Assembly: GCA_021740585.1 (NCBI GenBank)
Contig: JAIOZM010000014.1
Location: forward strand, 1 to 58,717
Source of the DNA: Bacteroidales bacterium
Lineage (GTDB): Bacteria; Bacteroidota; Bacteroidia; Bacteroidales; GCA-2748055
Direction of reading: 5' to 3'
DNA length: 58,717 nt
The notes below the pieces were generated by a model, which worked only from the letters and a program-made list of their open reading frames with translations, had not been told where the DNA came from and searched no databases. The position numbers and the translations under genes are program-made. Shown here piece after piece: positions 8,640 through 17,484 of the stretch. The first letter of the stretch is position 1. Each line of letters opens with the position of its first letter.

Positions 8640-9995
8640 ATGAAAAAAATTACATTTAATAAACTTCCCTATTTGTTCGGATTCATAATAATTATTGCAG
8701 TTATAATGACAAGCTGTGATAATTATACCTATGACCCCAATGCAAAGGTACTTTCATCATGTGAATCATGTCATACAGACTATGCTTTGTTACAAGAAGT
8801 CTATTCACCCGATACCGCAGCGCCTGCTGGAGGCTGCGGTGGGGAGGCCCCTCATTACGAACCCTACGACAGGGTTTTTATGGGTGGATCGGGATATGAA
8901 GCTTATCAGAAATCAGGGCATTACAGAATAGGATGCGCCGGTTGTCATAATGGGAATGACAAAGCAAAAGATAAAACTTTAGCTCATTCAGGAGAGTTTA
9001 TTGCACATCCTTCAATGGAATATCAGGATAAGTGCGGCGCATGCCACTCTGCTATTACTGAGAATTTCACAACCAGTTTGCACCACGGAACGGGTCAGAA
9101 AAGAAAAGTTACTATTCGCAGCGGTTTAGCAGGTCCGGAAGAGTTTGATTTACTTCCTGCACATCAAATTGAAGGTTATAATGCTAATTGTGCCACTTGT
9201 CATGGTACCTGTGGAAATTGCCACGTGGTGCGTCCTCCTATTGGCGGTGGTGGTTTAGCAAAGGGTCATGATTTTTCACAGCAGCCCGATATGTTAACCG
9301 TTTGTGTAACCTGTCATACATCAAGAGGCGGACACGCATATCTGGGTGTTGCTTCGGGAACTTTACCAGATGTTCATCTTTCAAAATTAGGATTTACCTG
9401 CACCGCGTGTCATGATGGAGCTGAATTGCATGGTCACGGTGAGCCTGTAGATCAAAGATATGCATATACCGAACTACCCGATTGCGAAGATTGTCACACT
9501 GATATTGCCACCGATAATACCTACCATTCCATGCATATGGGCGATTTCAACTGTCAGGTTTGTCACTCACAGGATTATAATAATTGCGGAAGCTGCCATA
9601 TCCACGGTGAAGGGGCACGTATTCCATCCTATATGGATTTCAAAATTGCAAAAAATCCAATCCCCGACATTAAAACAGGTTTCGATTTAGTTTTGGTAAG
9701 AAGGACTCTTGGAGCGCCCGATAACTGGAAGGAATATGACGTTCCTGAATATGCAAACTTTGATGCTTTCCCAACCTATAATTATACCTCACCTCATAAT
9801 ATTTTAAAATGGACTTCCAGAACCGAAGTAGAACAAGGCGGTTCATGCTCCTCCAATTGTCACATCAGAAACGAATCAGGGGTATTGGTAAATAAAGAGC
9901 TTTATCTTTTCGAAGAAGATTTATTGGATAGGGAAAAAGGAGCGACTTCATTTATGACTGTTGATGGTGCTTTACCTGGTTCATGGACAAAATAA
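8640..9995 (+). CDS. Decahaem c-type cytochrome lipoprotein
   Basis: I place the start at 8640 (451 residues), where a lipoprotein signal begins with the lipobox VIMTSC; the frame is open further upstream without a signal peptide. I count ten CXXCH haem-binding motifs (CESCH, CAGCH, CGACH, CATCH, CGNCH, CVTCH, CTACH, CEDCH, CQVCH, CGSCH) plus one CSSNCH (CX3CH) near the C-terminus that might bind an eleventh haem. CATCHGTCGNCH places two motifs back to back. The protein is anchored and exported, so it should be an electron carrier or a multihaem reductase. It forms an operon with a double-rhodanese lipoprotein (gap 50 bases), hinting at sulphur-compound respiration; that is inference. No known multihaem family (OmcA, Otr, NrfA) is obvious to me. 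Confidence 0.85.
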   Translation: MKKITFNKLPYLFGFIIIIAVIMTSCDNYTYDPNAKVLSSCESCHTDYALLQEVYSPDTAAPAGGCGGEAPHYEPYDRVFMGGSGYEAYQKSGHYRIGCAGCHNGNDKAKDKTLAHSGEFIAHPSMEYQDKCGACHSAITENFTTSLHHGTGQKRKVTIRSGLAGPEEFDLLPAHQIEGYNANCATCHGTCGNCHVVRPPIGGGGLAKGHDFSQQPDMLTVCVTCHTSRGGHAYLGVASGTLPDVHLSKLGFTCTACHDGAELHGHGEPVDQRYAYTELPDCEDCHTDIATDNTYHSMHMGDFNCQVCHSQDYNNCGSCHIHGEGARIPSYMDFKIAKNPIPDIKTGFDLVLVRRTLGAPDNWKEYDVPEYANFDAFPTYNYTSPHNILKWTSRTEVEQGGSCSSNCHIRNESGVLVNKELYLFEEDLLDREKGATSFMTVDGALPGSWTK

Positions 9996-10045
9996 TCAAT
10001 CTCAGATAACAATTAAATAATGTATAACTAATAAAAATTAAAACA

Positions 10046-11041
10046 ATGATGAAATTTAGAATTTATCTGCTTAGTATTCTTTTCACAGCCTTTATGATAA
10101 CAGGTTGCGAAAAAGACGAAACTACGGTTAATGAAGCGGAAGTATTGGTTGAATATCTTGAGTCAACAGATTCTCCATTAATGAAAGATTTTGTAAATAC
10201 TGATATGCCAACTATGATCACTGCAAGTGATTTAAATTCCTTAAACCTCACCAATCAGGCCTATATTATCGACATCAGATCAGCTGCCGATTTTGCTTTA
10301 GGTCATATTGCAAATGCACACAATGTTGCGCTAGCTGACATTTTAACTCACATCGAGGGAGTTGATTTAACTCCTTACACAAAGGTAGCAATTGTTTGTT
10401 ATACAGGGCAAACGGCAGGATTCGCTGCTTCAGTTTTAAGATTAATGGGATATGATAAAGTATATGACCTTAAATGGGGGATGTGCTCATGGAATGATGC
10501 TACTGCATCAAAATGGAAGACCACCATTGCGGCAGGAAATACCTATGCAACCCAATTTACAGCTACTGCTGCACCAAAAGCTGAAGCCGGAAGTCTACCC
10601 GTTCTTTCAACAGGTTTTGAAACCGGTCAGGATATTCTTGAAGCAAGAGCACAAGCGGTTTTAACTGAAGGATTTTCAGCAGCCAGCATTTCTAATGCTA
10701 CTGTTTTCGCAAATAAAGATGATTATTATATCGTTAACTACTGGAGTGAAGCTCATTATACCGATCCTGGTCACATTCCTGGTGCTATTCAGTACACTCC
10801 AAAAGAAAGCATTAAATTGGATGCCGATCTTCTGACTCTGCCTACTGATAAACCAGTTGTTGTATATTGCTACACCGGTCAAACCAGTGCATTTTTAGCA
10901 GCTTATCTGAGAATGTTAGGTTACGATGCAAAATCATTACTCTATGGCGCTAACGGAATGATTTATGACGTTATGCTTAATAAGAGTATGACTACTTTTA
11001 AAGCTAGCGACATTATGGGTTACGCTCTTGTAAGTAAATAG
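10046..11041 (+). CDS. Lipoprotein with two rhodanese domains
   Basis: A 331-residue lipoprotein (lipobox FMITGC, Cys21; the next codon is also ATG, so the start could be 10049). Two rhodanese-homology domains follow, about 55-155 and 195-310. Both keep the active-site cysteine in an identical loop CYTGQT (Cys118 and Cys275) and the preceding DIRSAADFALGHIANAHN / YWSEAHYTDPGHIPGAI segments. The six-residue active-site loop is of the sulphur-transferring type, not the longer Cdc25 type. Extracytoplasmic placement next to a decahaem cytochrome suggests handling of thiosulphate, polysulphide or another persulphide carrier. A strong terminator closes the operon. Confidence 0.88.
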   Translation: MMKFRIYLLSILFTAFMITGCEKDETTVNEAEVLVEYLESTDSPLMKDFVNTDMPTMITASDLNSLNLTNQAYIIDIRSAADFALGHIANAHNVALADILTHIEGVDLTPYTKVAIVCYTGQTAGFAASVLRLMGYDKVYDLKWGMCSWNDATASKWKTTIAAGNTYATQFTATAAPKAEAGSLPVLSTGFETGQDILEARAQAVLTEGFSAASISNATVFANKDDYYIVNYWSEAHYTDPGHIPGAIQYTPKESIKLDADLLTLPTDKPVVVYCYTGQTSAFLAAYLRMLGYDAKSLLYGANGMIYDVMLNKSMTTFKASDIMGYALVSK

Positions 11042-11060
11042 TTTATAAAATAGTGATTAT

Positions 11061-11096
11061 AAAAAAGCTGTCTCTGAATTGAGACAGCTTTTTTTT
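11061..11096 (+). terminator. Rho-independent terminator after the rhodanese gene
   Basis: GCTGTCTC (11067-11074) pairs with GAGACAGC (11081-11088) around a six-base loop and is followed by eight T residues; A residues before the stem extend the pairing and allow function in both directions. Confidence 0.9.
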
Positions 11097-11155
11097 GTTA
11101 CTAACCCGAAGTGGGATATCATACCTCCATTAATATGCAATAGAGTCACACCCAA

Positions 11156-12289
11156 CTATGGATTCTGAAGGGCTACACACACCATTTTCTCCAGATTACG
11201 AACAAGCAATTTCCCATTGCCAAAAGCCATTGGTGCCCAGGCCTGAGTTTTTTCCGAGTTAAAAAAGGAAGCTTTACCTAATTCCTTGTAGCCTTCGGGT
11301 GATGGTTCAATTAAATATATATCACCGTTTTTGCCATTTTGATTGATGATTAATCCGTCGACCAGAATCAGTCCACCCATTTCAAAACCGGGAACCGAAT
11401 CCTTTGCCCAAACATTTTTGCCTTCCAGATTTAAACATGCCATTTGCTCCGGCCTCTTATTGCTGTTCAGATAAAAGTGATCCTCGAAGAATACTGCAGG
11501 ATGCATTTTACAGCCGGCTTCTTCAGTTAAAAACAACTCATTTACTTTAAATTCATCACCCTCCTTTTTAATTTCCAGCAAAATAGATACTGGTTCATAT
11601 TTGTCGTTGTATGAGCAGTCGGTTAGGAAAAGCTTGTTTTCATCAACCACAACCGGAGAATTAATATTAGCAAAAGAGTGCAGCCCCTCGTATTTCCATA
11701 ATTCCTTACCCGAATTCGCATCGAAGGCTACAAGTTCATTGGTTTTGGTAGAATCTTTTTTATCGTATGAGCTGATAACAATAATTTGATCCACACCTCC
11801 GAAATTTGCGATGGCAGGTGAAGGGTGGAAATTAATCCCGGTTAGTGGACGACTTTTCCATACCAATTCACCGCTAAGTTTGTTAAAAGCTGTAACCCCA
11901 GCTTTTTCAGCATGTAGAGCAACAATTACCATATTCTTATATATTATTGGCGATTGTGAAAAACCCCAATTGGTAAGTTTTCCTTCAAATTCTTTCACAA
12001 TATTTATATTCCAAACCGCCTGATGTGATTTTTTGTTGATACAATATAAATCCCCATACGGCCCCACACTCCAGATATGTTTTTTATCAATTGTGGGTAC
12101 AGCTCTTGAACCGGGATAAGGCAATTCCCCGGAAGCTTCATAGGAGAAGTTCCACCATTCCTCACCTGTATTTAAATCAATGCATCGAAGGATATCGGAT
12201 TCCCCTTTTTTTCTATCCAGAATAAATACTTCATCATCAAAAATGCTCGCTCCGCCGTAACCCTCTGGTCTGGTCCGGCAATCCCTCAA
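11156..12289 (-). CDS. PQQ-type beta-propeller protein, N-terminus apparently missing
   Basis: 377 residues from a TTG start. At least five PQQ/BamB-type blades are visible (for example CIDLNTGEEWW, AFNKLSGELVW, AFDANSGKELWKY, CLNLEGKNVW). Related Bacteroidota proteins usually begin with a signal peptide and about 60-70 residues, including a GP-x-R-x-G-type block, before the segment that opens this frame (EGYGGASIFDDEVFILDR). Here the frame runs upstream only 15 codons to a stop at 12335-12337, inside a terminator-like hairpin, with no signal peptide. The gene is therefore probably 5'-truncated and may be inactive. The remaining frame is long and intact, so decay, if real, is recent. Confidence 0.7.
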   Translation of the reverse strand: MRDCRTRPEGYGGASIFDDEVFILDRKKGESDILRCIDLNTGEEWWNFSYEASGELPYPGSRAVPTIDKKHIWSVGPYGDLYCINKKSHQAVWNINIVKEFEGKLTNWGFSQSPIIYKNMVIVALHAEKAGVTAFNKLSGELVWKSRPLTGINFHPSPAIANFGGVDQIIVISSYDKKDSTKTNELVAFDANSGKELWKYEGLHSFANINSPVVVDENKLFLTDCSYNDKYEPVSILLEIKKEGDEFKVNELFLTEEAGCKMHPAVFFEDHFYLNSNKRPEQMACLNLEGKNVWAKDSVPGFEMGGLILVDGLIINQNGKNGDIYLIEPSPEGYKELGKASFFNSEKTQAWAPMAFGNGKLLVRNLEKMVCVALQNP

Positions 12290-12322
12290 TTTTACCGTAC
12301 AATACTTAATATTATCATAAAT

Positions 12323-12351
12323 AAGAGGGTGAGCCTAAAAGCCACCCTCTT
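12323..12351 (-). terminator. Hairpin downstream of the SGNH/T9SS gene
   Basis: AAGAGGGTG (12323-12331) pairs with CACCCTCTT (12343-12351). It lies 54 bases past the stop of the minus-strand gene at 12405-14534. The following T-run is weak. Confidence 0.55.
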
Positions 12352-12404
12352 TAACATTCTGCCAGATAAAATATTCCCTGGTTGAATATTTTTTCCATTA
12401 TTAG

Positions 12405-14534
12405 CTATCTATTACTTATTGCAATCTTCCTCCTCGATTCAACAACTCCACGACTATCATTTATTGTAATAGCTGCAATAATCATTGAACTTTTGCCAGA
12501 GATTTCCTTACCCGAGAATACCAGATTATGGGATCCTGCATAATCAATATTATTGGTTGAACTTCCAAGTTCCCTGCCTGAAATATCATAAAACCTGATT
12601 TCAACTTTCGCATCTGATTCAGTAGTAAACATCATGGTAAACTCATCGTTTGTAGGATTTGGAAAGACATTAACTTCTGAAGACCCTAAAATCGGAGGAT
12701 TCACAGAGGTAGGTTCACAGGCATTATTCGTAATGTGTTTTTCCATCACCCTTTCAAATAAGATTTTATGGCCTTTATTGTTTAAATGGACGCCATCACC
12801 AGAGTCAAGGGCAGGTAAAATCCAATTATTTTCATTTGCAATTCCTGTCCAGAAATCAATACCATATTCCTGATAAACATTGATAATTTCTGTGGAAAGA
12901 AATTTCTGAATATCAAGCTGGCTTTGTTCAGTGAAATTTCTGGGTTGAGTAGTGGCAATATAGGCTTTTACACCACGCTCATGCGCATAATTAGAAACCA
13001 ATTTCAAATTAGCCAATGTCTGTGCAGCGGTATATTTCTTGGCATCGTTAGATGGCATATTAACTATAATAGCATAGGGTGAATACGTCATCGCCTTCGT
13101 AACATTGCGATTTTGATCAATAGTTTCAGTTATACCAGGCTCAAAAGTGGTACCTGTAGGCACGATCTGGAAAGTAGTATAGCCTCCCAGTCCAAGATTT
13201 ACAACATTATAGTCCGGATTAATTGCCTTAAGGGCAGCTGAATATCTCCAAACCCAGGCAGAATCAACAGGACTGGCTCCAGTACCTGCAGCCGTTGATG
13301 ATCCTAAAACTACAATAGTATTTGAACATACCGGTTCTACAATACTGAAGGTGGAGTAACTTGTGTCTGCATATATTCCTGATTGAACAGCAACCCTACA
13401 TTCTGAAGAAATTTCATTAGGAATTGTCCAACTGATATAACTTGAGTCAGATGCTACCGTAGCCAAACTCGTCCAGCTTGTTCCATTATCCACCGTATAT
13501 TTAACACTAATGTCCTCTGTTAATAAGTTAGGAGTCCACTTAATCATTTGCGTTGTTCCCGTAATCCAGCTTTCCCCTCCATTTGGTTGAATTATAATGA
13601 TAGCCGGATCGGCAATATCTAAGATTGCAAAAGTCCCATCACTTGCATCATCAATGGTACCCGAAACAACTTTAATAAGACATTCCGATGACACAACATC
13701 CGGAATTATCCAGGAAATTGATTTTTGAGTTGAAGGAACTGTTCCGATTTCTGACCAGGTGGATCCCTTATCTGTTGAATATAAAACCATAACCTCTTCT
13801 GACAGATTTATACCCGTCCAATTTATCAAATGTTCCGATCCAACAAACCAACCCTCGCCGCCATTAGGTAAGTTAAGCTTAATTTCAGAAGCCAGCGGCT
13901 CTTCTGCAGCATAAATAATTTTTATTGCACCTAGGTAATAAAAATGATTTGAATTGTTATTATTCTCTCCAGGAGAAATTATGATATCCAAAGTACCATC
14001 GGGTTTTCCTTGTGTGCATATTTCAGCAAAATTTGACACATTATTCGATGGATTAAGGTAAACTGAATCTGTTACACTACCCTCAAATTTGTATTTAGTT
14101 TCCCTGTTATCAGTAACCCCCATGCGGGATGCATACATAATGAAAGTATAATCCTTTTCTGGGGTTAAACCACTAAATCGCACAGCAGCAGTTGGTTCAA
14201 TTAAGTTGCTAAAGATTTCAATATTACCAAAATAACTATCCCTACTAGCCGTCGCAGGTATTCCCAAAACACCAGCTGGTGTATTGGTCCCTGATTCATT
14301 TACTCCGGTAAAACGGTCTGTTATTCTGATTCCGTAAGGAGTAATTTTATTATCACCATTACATAAAGGACTCACATCTTCTGAAACCGTATAAGCCGGA
14401 ACATTATTCCATGGTTGTGCAGATGCAATTGCCACTGCTCCAAAATCAATAAGTACAGAATCAAGCTGTGAATAAAGAGGCTGTAACAGACTAAATAAAA
14501 AGGCTGTGAGTAAAAAGAGGCAATTTTTTCTCAT
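12405..14534 (-). CDS. Secreted SGNH/GDSL hydrolase with Kre9-like domains and T9SS sorting domain
   Basis: A 709-residue secreted protein. Signal peptide 1-22; an N-terminal beta-sandwich of unknown type (about 25-210); two Kre9/KNH-like domains (about 218-303 and 312-398, each with PNGGE-x-W and a terminal Ser-x-x-C motif); an SGNH hydrolase domain (about 404-605); and a T9SS type A sorting domain (VFPNPTNDEF, about 622-709). The SGNH blocks are GSST (nucleophile Ser413), GLGGY (448-452), PSND (Asn496) and DGVHLNN (Asp580, His583). It is likely a carbohydrate esterase exported to the surface or medium. A weak version of the locus promoter element lies upstream, so it probably belongs to the polysaccharide locus. 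Confidence 0.85.
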   Translation of the reverse strand: MRKNCLFLLTAFLFSLLQPLYSQLDSVLIDFGAVAIASAQPWNNVPAYTVSEDVSPLCNGDNKITPYGIRITDRFTGVNESGTNTPAGVLGIPATASRDSYFGNIEIFSNLIEPTAAVRFSGLTPEKDYTFIMYASRMGVTDNRETKYKFEGSVTDSVYLNPSNNVSNFAEICTQGKPDGTLDIIISPGENNNNSNHFYYLGAIKIIYAAEEPLASEIKLNLPNGGEGWFVGSEHLINWTGINLSEEVMVLYSTDKGSTWSEIGTVPSTQKSISWIIPDVVSSECLIKVVSGTIDDASDGTFAILDIADPAIIIIQPNGGESWITGTTQMIKWTPNLLTEDISVKYTVDNGTSWTSLATVASDSSYISWTIPNEISSECRVAVQSGIYADTSYSTFSIVEPVCSNTIVVLGSSTAAGTGASPVDSAWVWRYSAALKAINPDYNVVNLGLGGYTTFQIVPTGTTFEPGITETIDQNRNVTKAMTYSPYAIIVNMPSNDAKKYTAAQTLANLKLVSNYAHERGVKAYIATTQPRNFTEQSQLDIQKFLSTEIINVYQEYGIDFWTGIANENNWILPALDSGDGVHLNNKGHKILFERVMEKHITNNACEPTSVNPPILGSSEVNVFPNPTNDEFTMMFTTESDAKVEIRFYDISGRELGSSTNNIDYAGSHNLVFSGKEISGKSSMIIAAITINDSRGVVESRRKIAISNR

Positions 14535-14609
14535 GGTTTAAAGGATAGGTTTTTAAAAATAATTTGAATTAAATTTACCATTTTGATTTCGGAAGTAAAA
14601 ATTAATTGC

Positions 14610-14666
14610 CACTTACAAATTACTTCACTGATTTATAAAATTACTGCATTCATACTTCATTTACCA
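14610..14666 (-). promoter_or_regulatory. Weak copy of the shared locus promoter element
   Basis: On the minus strand ATGAAGTA (14660-14653) matches the first half of the element found upstream of other genes of the locus. AAGTAATTTGTAAGTGGC begins about 35 bases later and resembles the second half of the copy at 17306 (GAGTATTTGTAGTGAC). It lies 76-132 bases upstream of the SGNH/T9SS gene. Weaker than the other four copies. Confidence 0.3.
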
Positions 14667-14847
14667 TCCAAATCTTTTCAAAATAGAAGAGTAAACGTTT
14701 ATTTTACCCTACTGAAAAACGGCTACTTTACATCCTGTCATCGTTAAATATATAATTTCTGAGATTATTTATCAGGGAATTCTTTCAAAAATATGACCTG
14801 CCTGACTATAATATGCTCTGCAAGAACCGAGTTTGCGAGATCAGCCT

Positions 14848-14898
14848 CTAGTCATCATGAGTGAAATGAATTTGGAGTATCAGCGTATTTTTGCAGTA
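14848..14898 (+). promoter_or_regulatory. Shared two-part locus promoter element, copy 1
   Basis: CTAGTCATCATGAGTG (from 14848) and GCGTATTTTTGCAGTA (14883-14898) correspond to the two halves seen at 17306, 25298 (minus) and 28691. In the second half the GCG to AGT distance is the same in all copies. It lies about 200 bases upstream of the TIM-barrel glycosidase. The 516-base intergenic region otherwise shows only a -7-like TATTTTTG at 14962-14969. Confidence 0.5.
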
Positions 14899-15050
14899 CT
14901 ATACAAAAATATGGCGTAATAGTGATGTATGCGAATTTTTTTCCATGTAAGAGCATTACTATATTTTTGTTAAATCATTGATCAAAACACAAAATATTAA
15001 TTATTATAACCCCTCCATACCTGAAAAACTTTTTTCAAAAAAAACTATTC

Positions 15051-17123
15051 ATGAAAAAGATATTTTTGTTTTTATTATTATTGATTAATAATATATCAGT
15101 ATTTCCTCAGCCAATCCCGGTTGAAATTATTGAGACCTCTCCCGGTAAATATGAATTGTTACGGGATGGTGAAGCATTTTTTATAAAGGGAGGAGCTGGT
15201 GAAACCAATAATCTTCAGGCAGAACTCAAAGCTCGTGGGGGTAATTCAATCCGTACTTGGGGAGTAAGTTCTTCTACCAGAGCAACACTTGACTCTGCCT
15301 ATTCCAGAGGATTAACCGTAACTCTGGGACTATGGATAGGCAGAGAAAGAGATGGTTTTGATTATAATAATGCGACAGCTATCGCAAATCAATTAGCAAA
15401 TTTCAAGAGTGTTGTTCTGACCTATAAGGATCATCCTGCTTTGCTCGCATGGGGAATTGGAAATGAGGTCGATATGGCCTATACAAATCTAAATGTCTGG
15501 AATGCCGTGAACGATCTGTCCAAAATGATACATGAAGTTGACGGTAAACACCCGACAATGACAGTAACTGCAGGAATAAGTACCACCAAAGCAAATGCCA
15601 TTGCAGAGCGTGCTCCTGATCTTGACATGTTGGGAATAAATGCCTATGCTGGAATTTCAACGGTTTACAATGTAATTTCAGCTTCAAATTTCAAGAAACC
15701 TTATATCGTAACAGAATGGGGGGTGAATGGTCCCTGGGAAGTTGCCAAAACCTCATGGGGCGCACCCCTGGAACAAAACAGTACTGCAAAAGCTTCTTCA
15801 TTTAAACAAAGATATGAACAGTACATTTTAGCATATGATGGAAAATGCCTTGGTAGCTATGCTTTTCTATGGGGATACAAAACAGAATCTACTCCAACCT
15901 GGTTTGGCTTGTTTGTGAATTCTGAAACTACAGAAATGATTGATGTACTTCAATATGAATGGACTCAGGAATGGAATACAAACCGTGCACCGGGAATTTC
16001 ATCAATCAGCCTGAATAATATGGGGCCTGAAAAAAGTCTTGTCCTGAAATATTCCAATAATAATACGATAAAAGTTATCGCAACCGACCCTGAAGACGAC
16101 TCTTTGAATTATGAATTCCTTGTATTACCCGAAACAGGCACTGAAGGTGTAATGACTATTCCCGGAGCCACATTCAATGCCCTTCCCGGAATTGTGGTAA
16201 ACCAGGATGGAAATACGGCAAATTTAGTTTTTAATGAGGAACACAACCATAAGAATTTTAGGGTTTATGCTTTTGCCAGAGATGGAAAAGGACATGTAGC
16301 AACGGCAAACTTTCCTTTTCGAACGGAGATTATAAGTTTTGAAGACCGTGATTGGATATTTCCCGCGATACAAGATGCTTACGTAAAAGATGGAATATAC
16401 GAAAATATAAATTATGGAAGTGCTAATATTCAGGAGCTTCTGGTTAAACGCTCAGCAAGCATTGACCTTAGCTGTGAAACCTATCTCCAATTCGATTTAA
16501 GAGAAGCTCCTCTTTATTTTGAAAGAGCATGGCTTGAAATGTATGGAAGTTCACCTGTAAATTGCAGAGTTCAGGTTTTATCTGCAGGATCAGCAATCTG
16601 GTCTGAAGCGGATATAAATTGGACATCCAAACCGGATGCGGCAAGCGGTGCATTAGCTATATCTAAGGTATCAAATCCGGAAGCATGGTATCATTGGGAT
16701 CTTACTGGTTTTATCAATGGTCAATTTGCAAATAATGTCCGAAATCTGAGCTTTATCCTTAAAGGGCTGGATATAAATGAATACGATGCCTTGGCTTTCA
16801 ATAGCAAGGAGTCGGATGCCAATCCCCCCCGGATGTTCTTTTCAACAACAACAGATATTCCCTTAATTGAACAAACAAAATTTAACATATACCCCAACCC
16901 TTGTCAGACCTCAATTAATGTGGCCTTTGATGTGGCAGAACCAAGTCAGACATTTATTAGAATAACCAAAATTAGTGGGCAGACAATCCTGATCATCCCT
17001 GTTCCAGCCGGAAAGGAAAGTATTCAAATTGAAATGTCTTCCTTGGTGACAGGCTTATATGTAGTAAGCCATGAAGATGAAAAAGGAAGATGGCTACATT
17101 GGACAAAACTCATTAGGCAATAA
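15051..17123 (+). CDS. Secreted TIM-barrel glycoside hydrolase with DNRLRE/CBM96-like and T9SS domains
   Basis: 690 residues. Signal peptide 1-20; a catalytic (beta/alpha)8 domain (about 28-310) of clan GH-A type, resembling the GH2 TIM-barrel and related unclassified glucanase-like proteins; an Ig-like spacer (about 320-425); a DNRLRE/CBM96-like module (about 428-595, starting IFPAIQDAYV and containing YLQFDL); and a T9SS sorting domain (about 608-690, with NIYPNPCQTSINV). Putative acid/base Glu139 is in WGIGNEV and nucleophile Glu222 in PYIVTEWG. CBM96 modules have been linked to alginate binding, but the catalytic domain does not look like a lyase and I do not infer the substrate. Transcribed with the locus through the upstream element. 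Confidence 0.8.
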   Translation: MKKIFLFLLLLINNISVFPQPIPVEIIETSPGKYELLRDGEAFFIKGGAGETNNLQAELKARGGNSIRTWGVSSSTRATLDSAYSRGLTVTLGLWIGRERDGFDYNNATAIANQLANFKSVVLTYKDHPALLAWGIGNEVDMAYTNLNVWNAVNDLSKMIHEVDGKHPTMTVTAGISTTKANAIAERAPDLDMLGINAYAGISTVYNVISASNFKKPYIVTEWGVNGPWEVAKTSWGAPLEQNSTAKASSFKQRYEQYILAYDGKCLGSYAFLWGYKTESTPTWFGLFVNSETTEMIDVLQYEWTQEWNTNRAPGISSISLNNMGPEKSLVLKYSNNNTIKVIATDPEDDSLNYEFLVLPETGTEGVMTIPGATFNALPGIVVNQDGNTANLVFNEEHNHKNFRVYAFARDGKGHVATANFPFRTEIISFEDRDWIFPAIQDAYVKDGIYENINYGSANIQELLVKRSASIDLSCETYLQFDLREAPLYFERAWLEMYGSSPVNCRVQVLSAGSAIWSEADINWTSKPDAASGALAISKVSNPEAWYHWDLTGFINGQFANNVRNLSFILKGLDINEYDALAFNSKESDANPPRMFFSTTTDIPLIEQTKFNIYPNPCQTSINVAFDVAEPSQTFIRITKISGQTILIIPVPAGKESIQIEMSSLVTGLYVVSHEDEKGRWLHWTKLIRQ

Positions 17124-17305
17124 AAAAATCATGCTTTAATAAGGGAAATCGATACTATATTTTATCTGAATTCCATCTCAACTTTCATTATGGTGGATTG
17201 ATTGCCATTAATTACTCATTACTTCATTTTTATCATTCAAATATCATTTAAGAATCAATTAACCTATTGTATAATAATGATATTCAGTAAAATACAATAA
17301 CTGAC

Positions 17306-17351
17306 GTAGCCATGAAGTAAAAATAAAAATTGCTGACGAGTATTTGTAGTG
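17306..17351 (+). promoter_or_regulatory. Shared two-part locus promoter element, copy 2
   Basis: GTAGCCATGAAGTA (17306-17319) is followed after 16 bases by ACGAGTATTTGTAGTG (17336-17351). Compared with copy 3 at 28691, 13 of the 14 first-half bases are identical and the half-to-half spacing differs by one base. It lies about 135-180 bases upstream of the five-repeat protein. The rest of the 361-base gap (17124-17484) is AT-rich without other clear signals. Confidence 0.6.
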
Positions 17352-17484
17352 ACCCTTTATTTTCAATTAATTTTTACATATTCTAATTTAGACATAGCCT
17401 AACAAGCCTATTTAAATTTCAGTATTTCAAAATGAAATTTTTTCAACCAACTAAAATATAGTACTAATTAAATTCAAAAAAATC

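Noticed and set aside
15403-15687. A 94-codon minus-strand frame inside the TIM-barrel gene
   Set aside because: It lies wholly within a gene with catalytic motifs on the other strand, and its composition (Leu/His/Gln/Arg-rich, no domain) is that of an antisense shadow.
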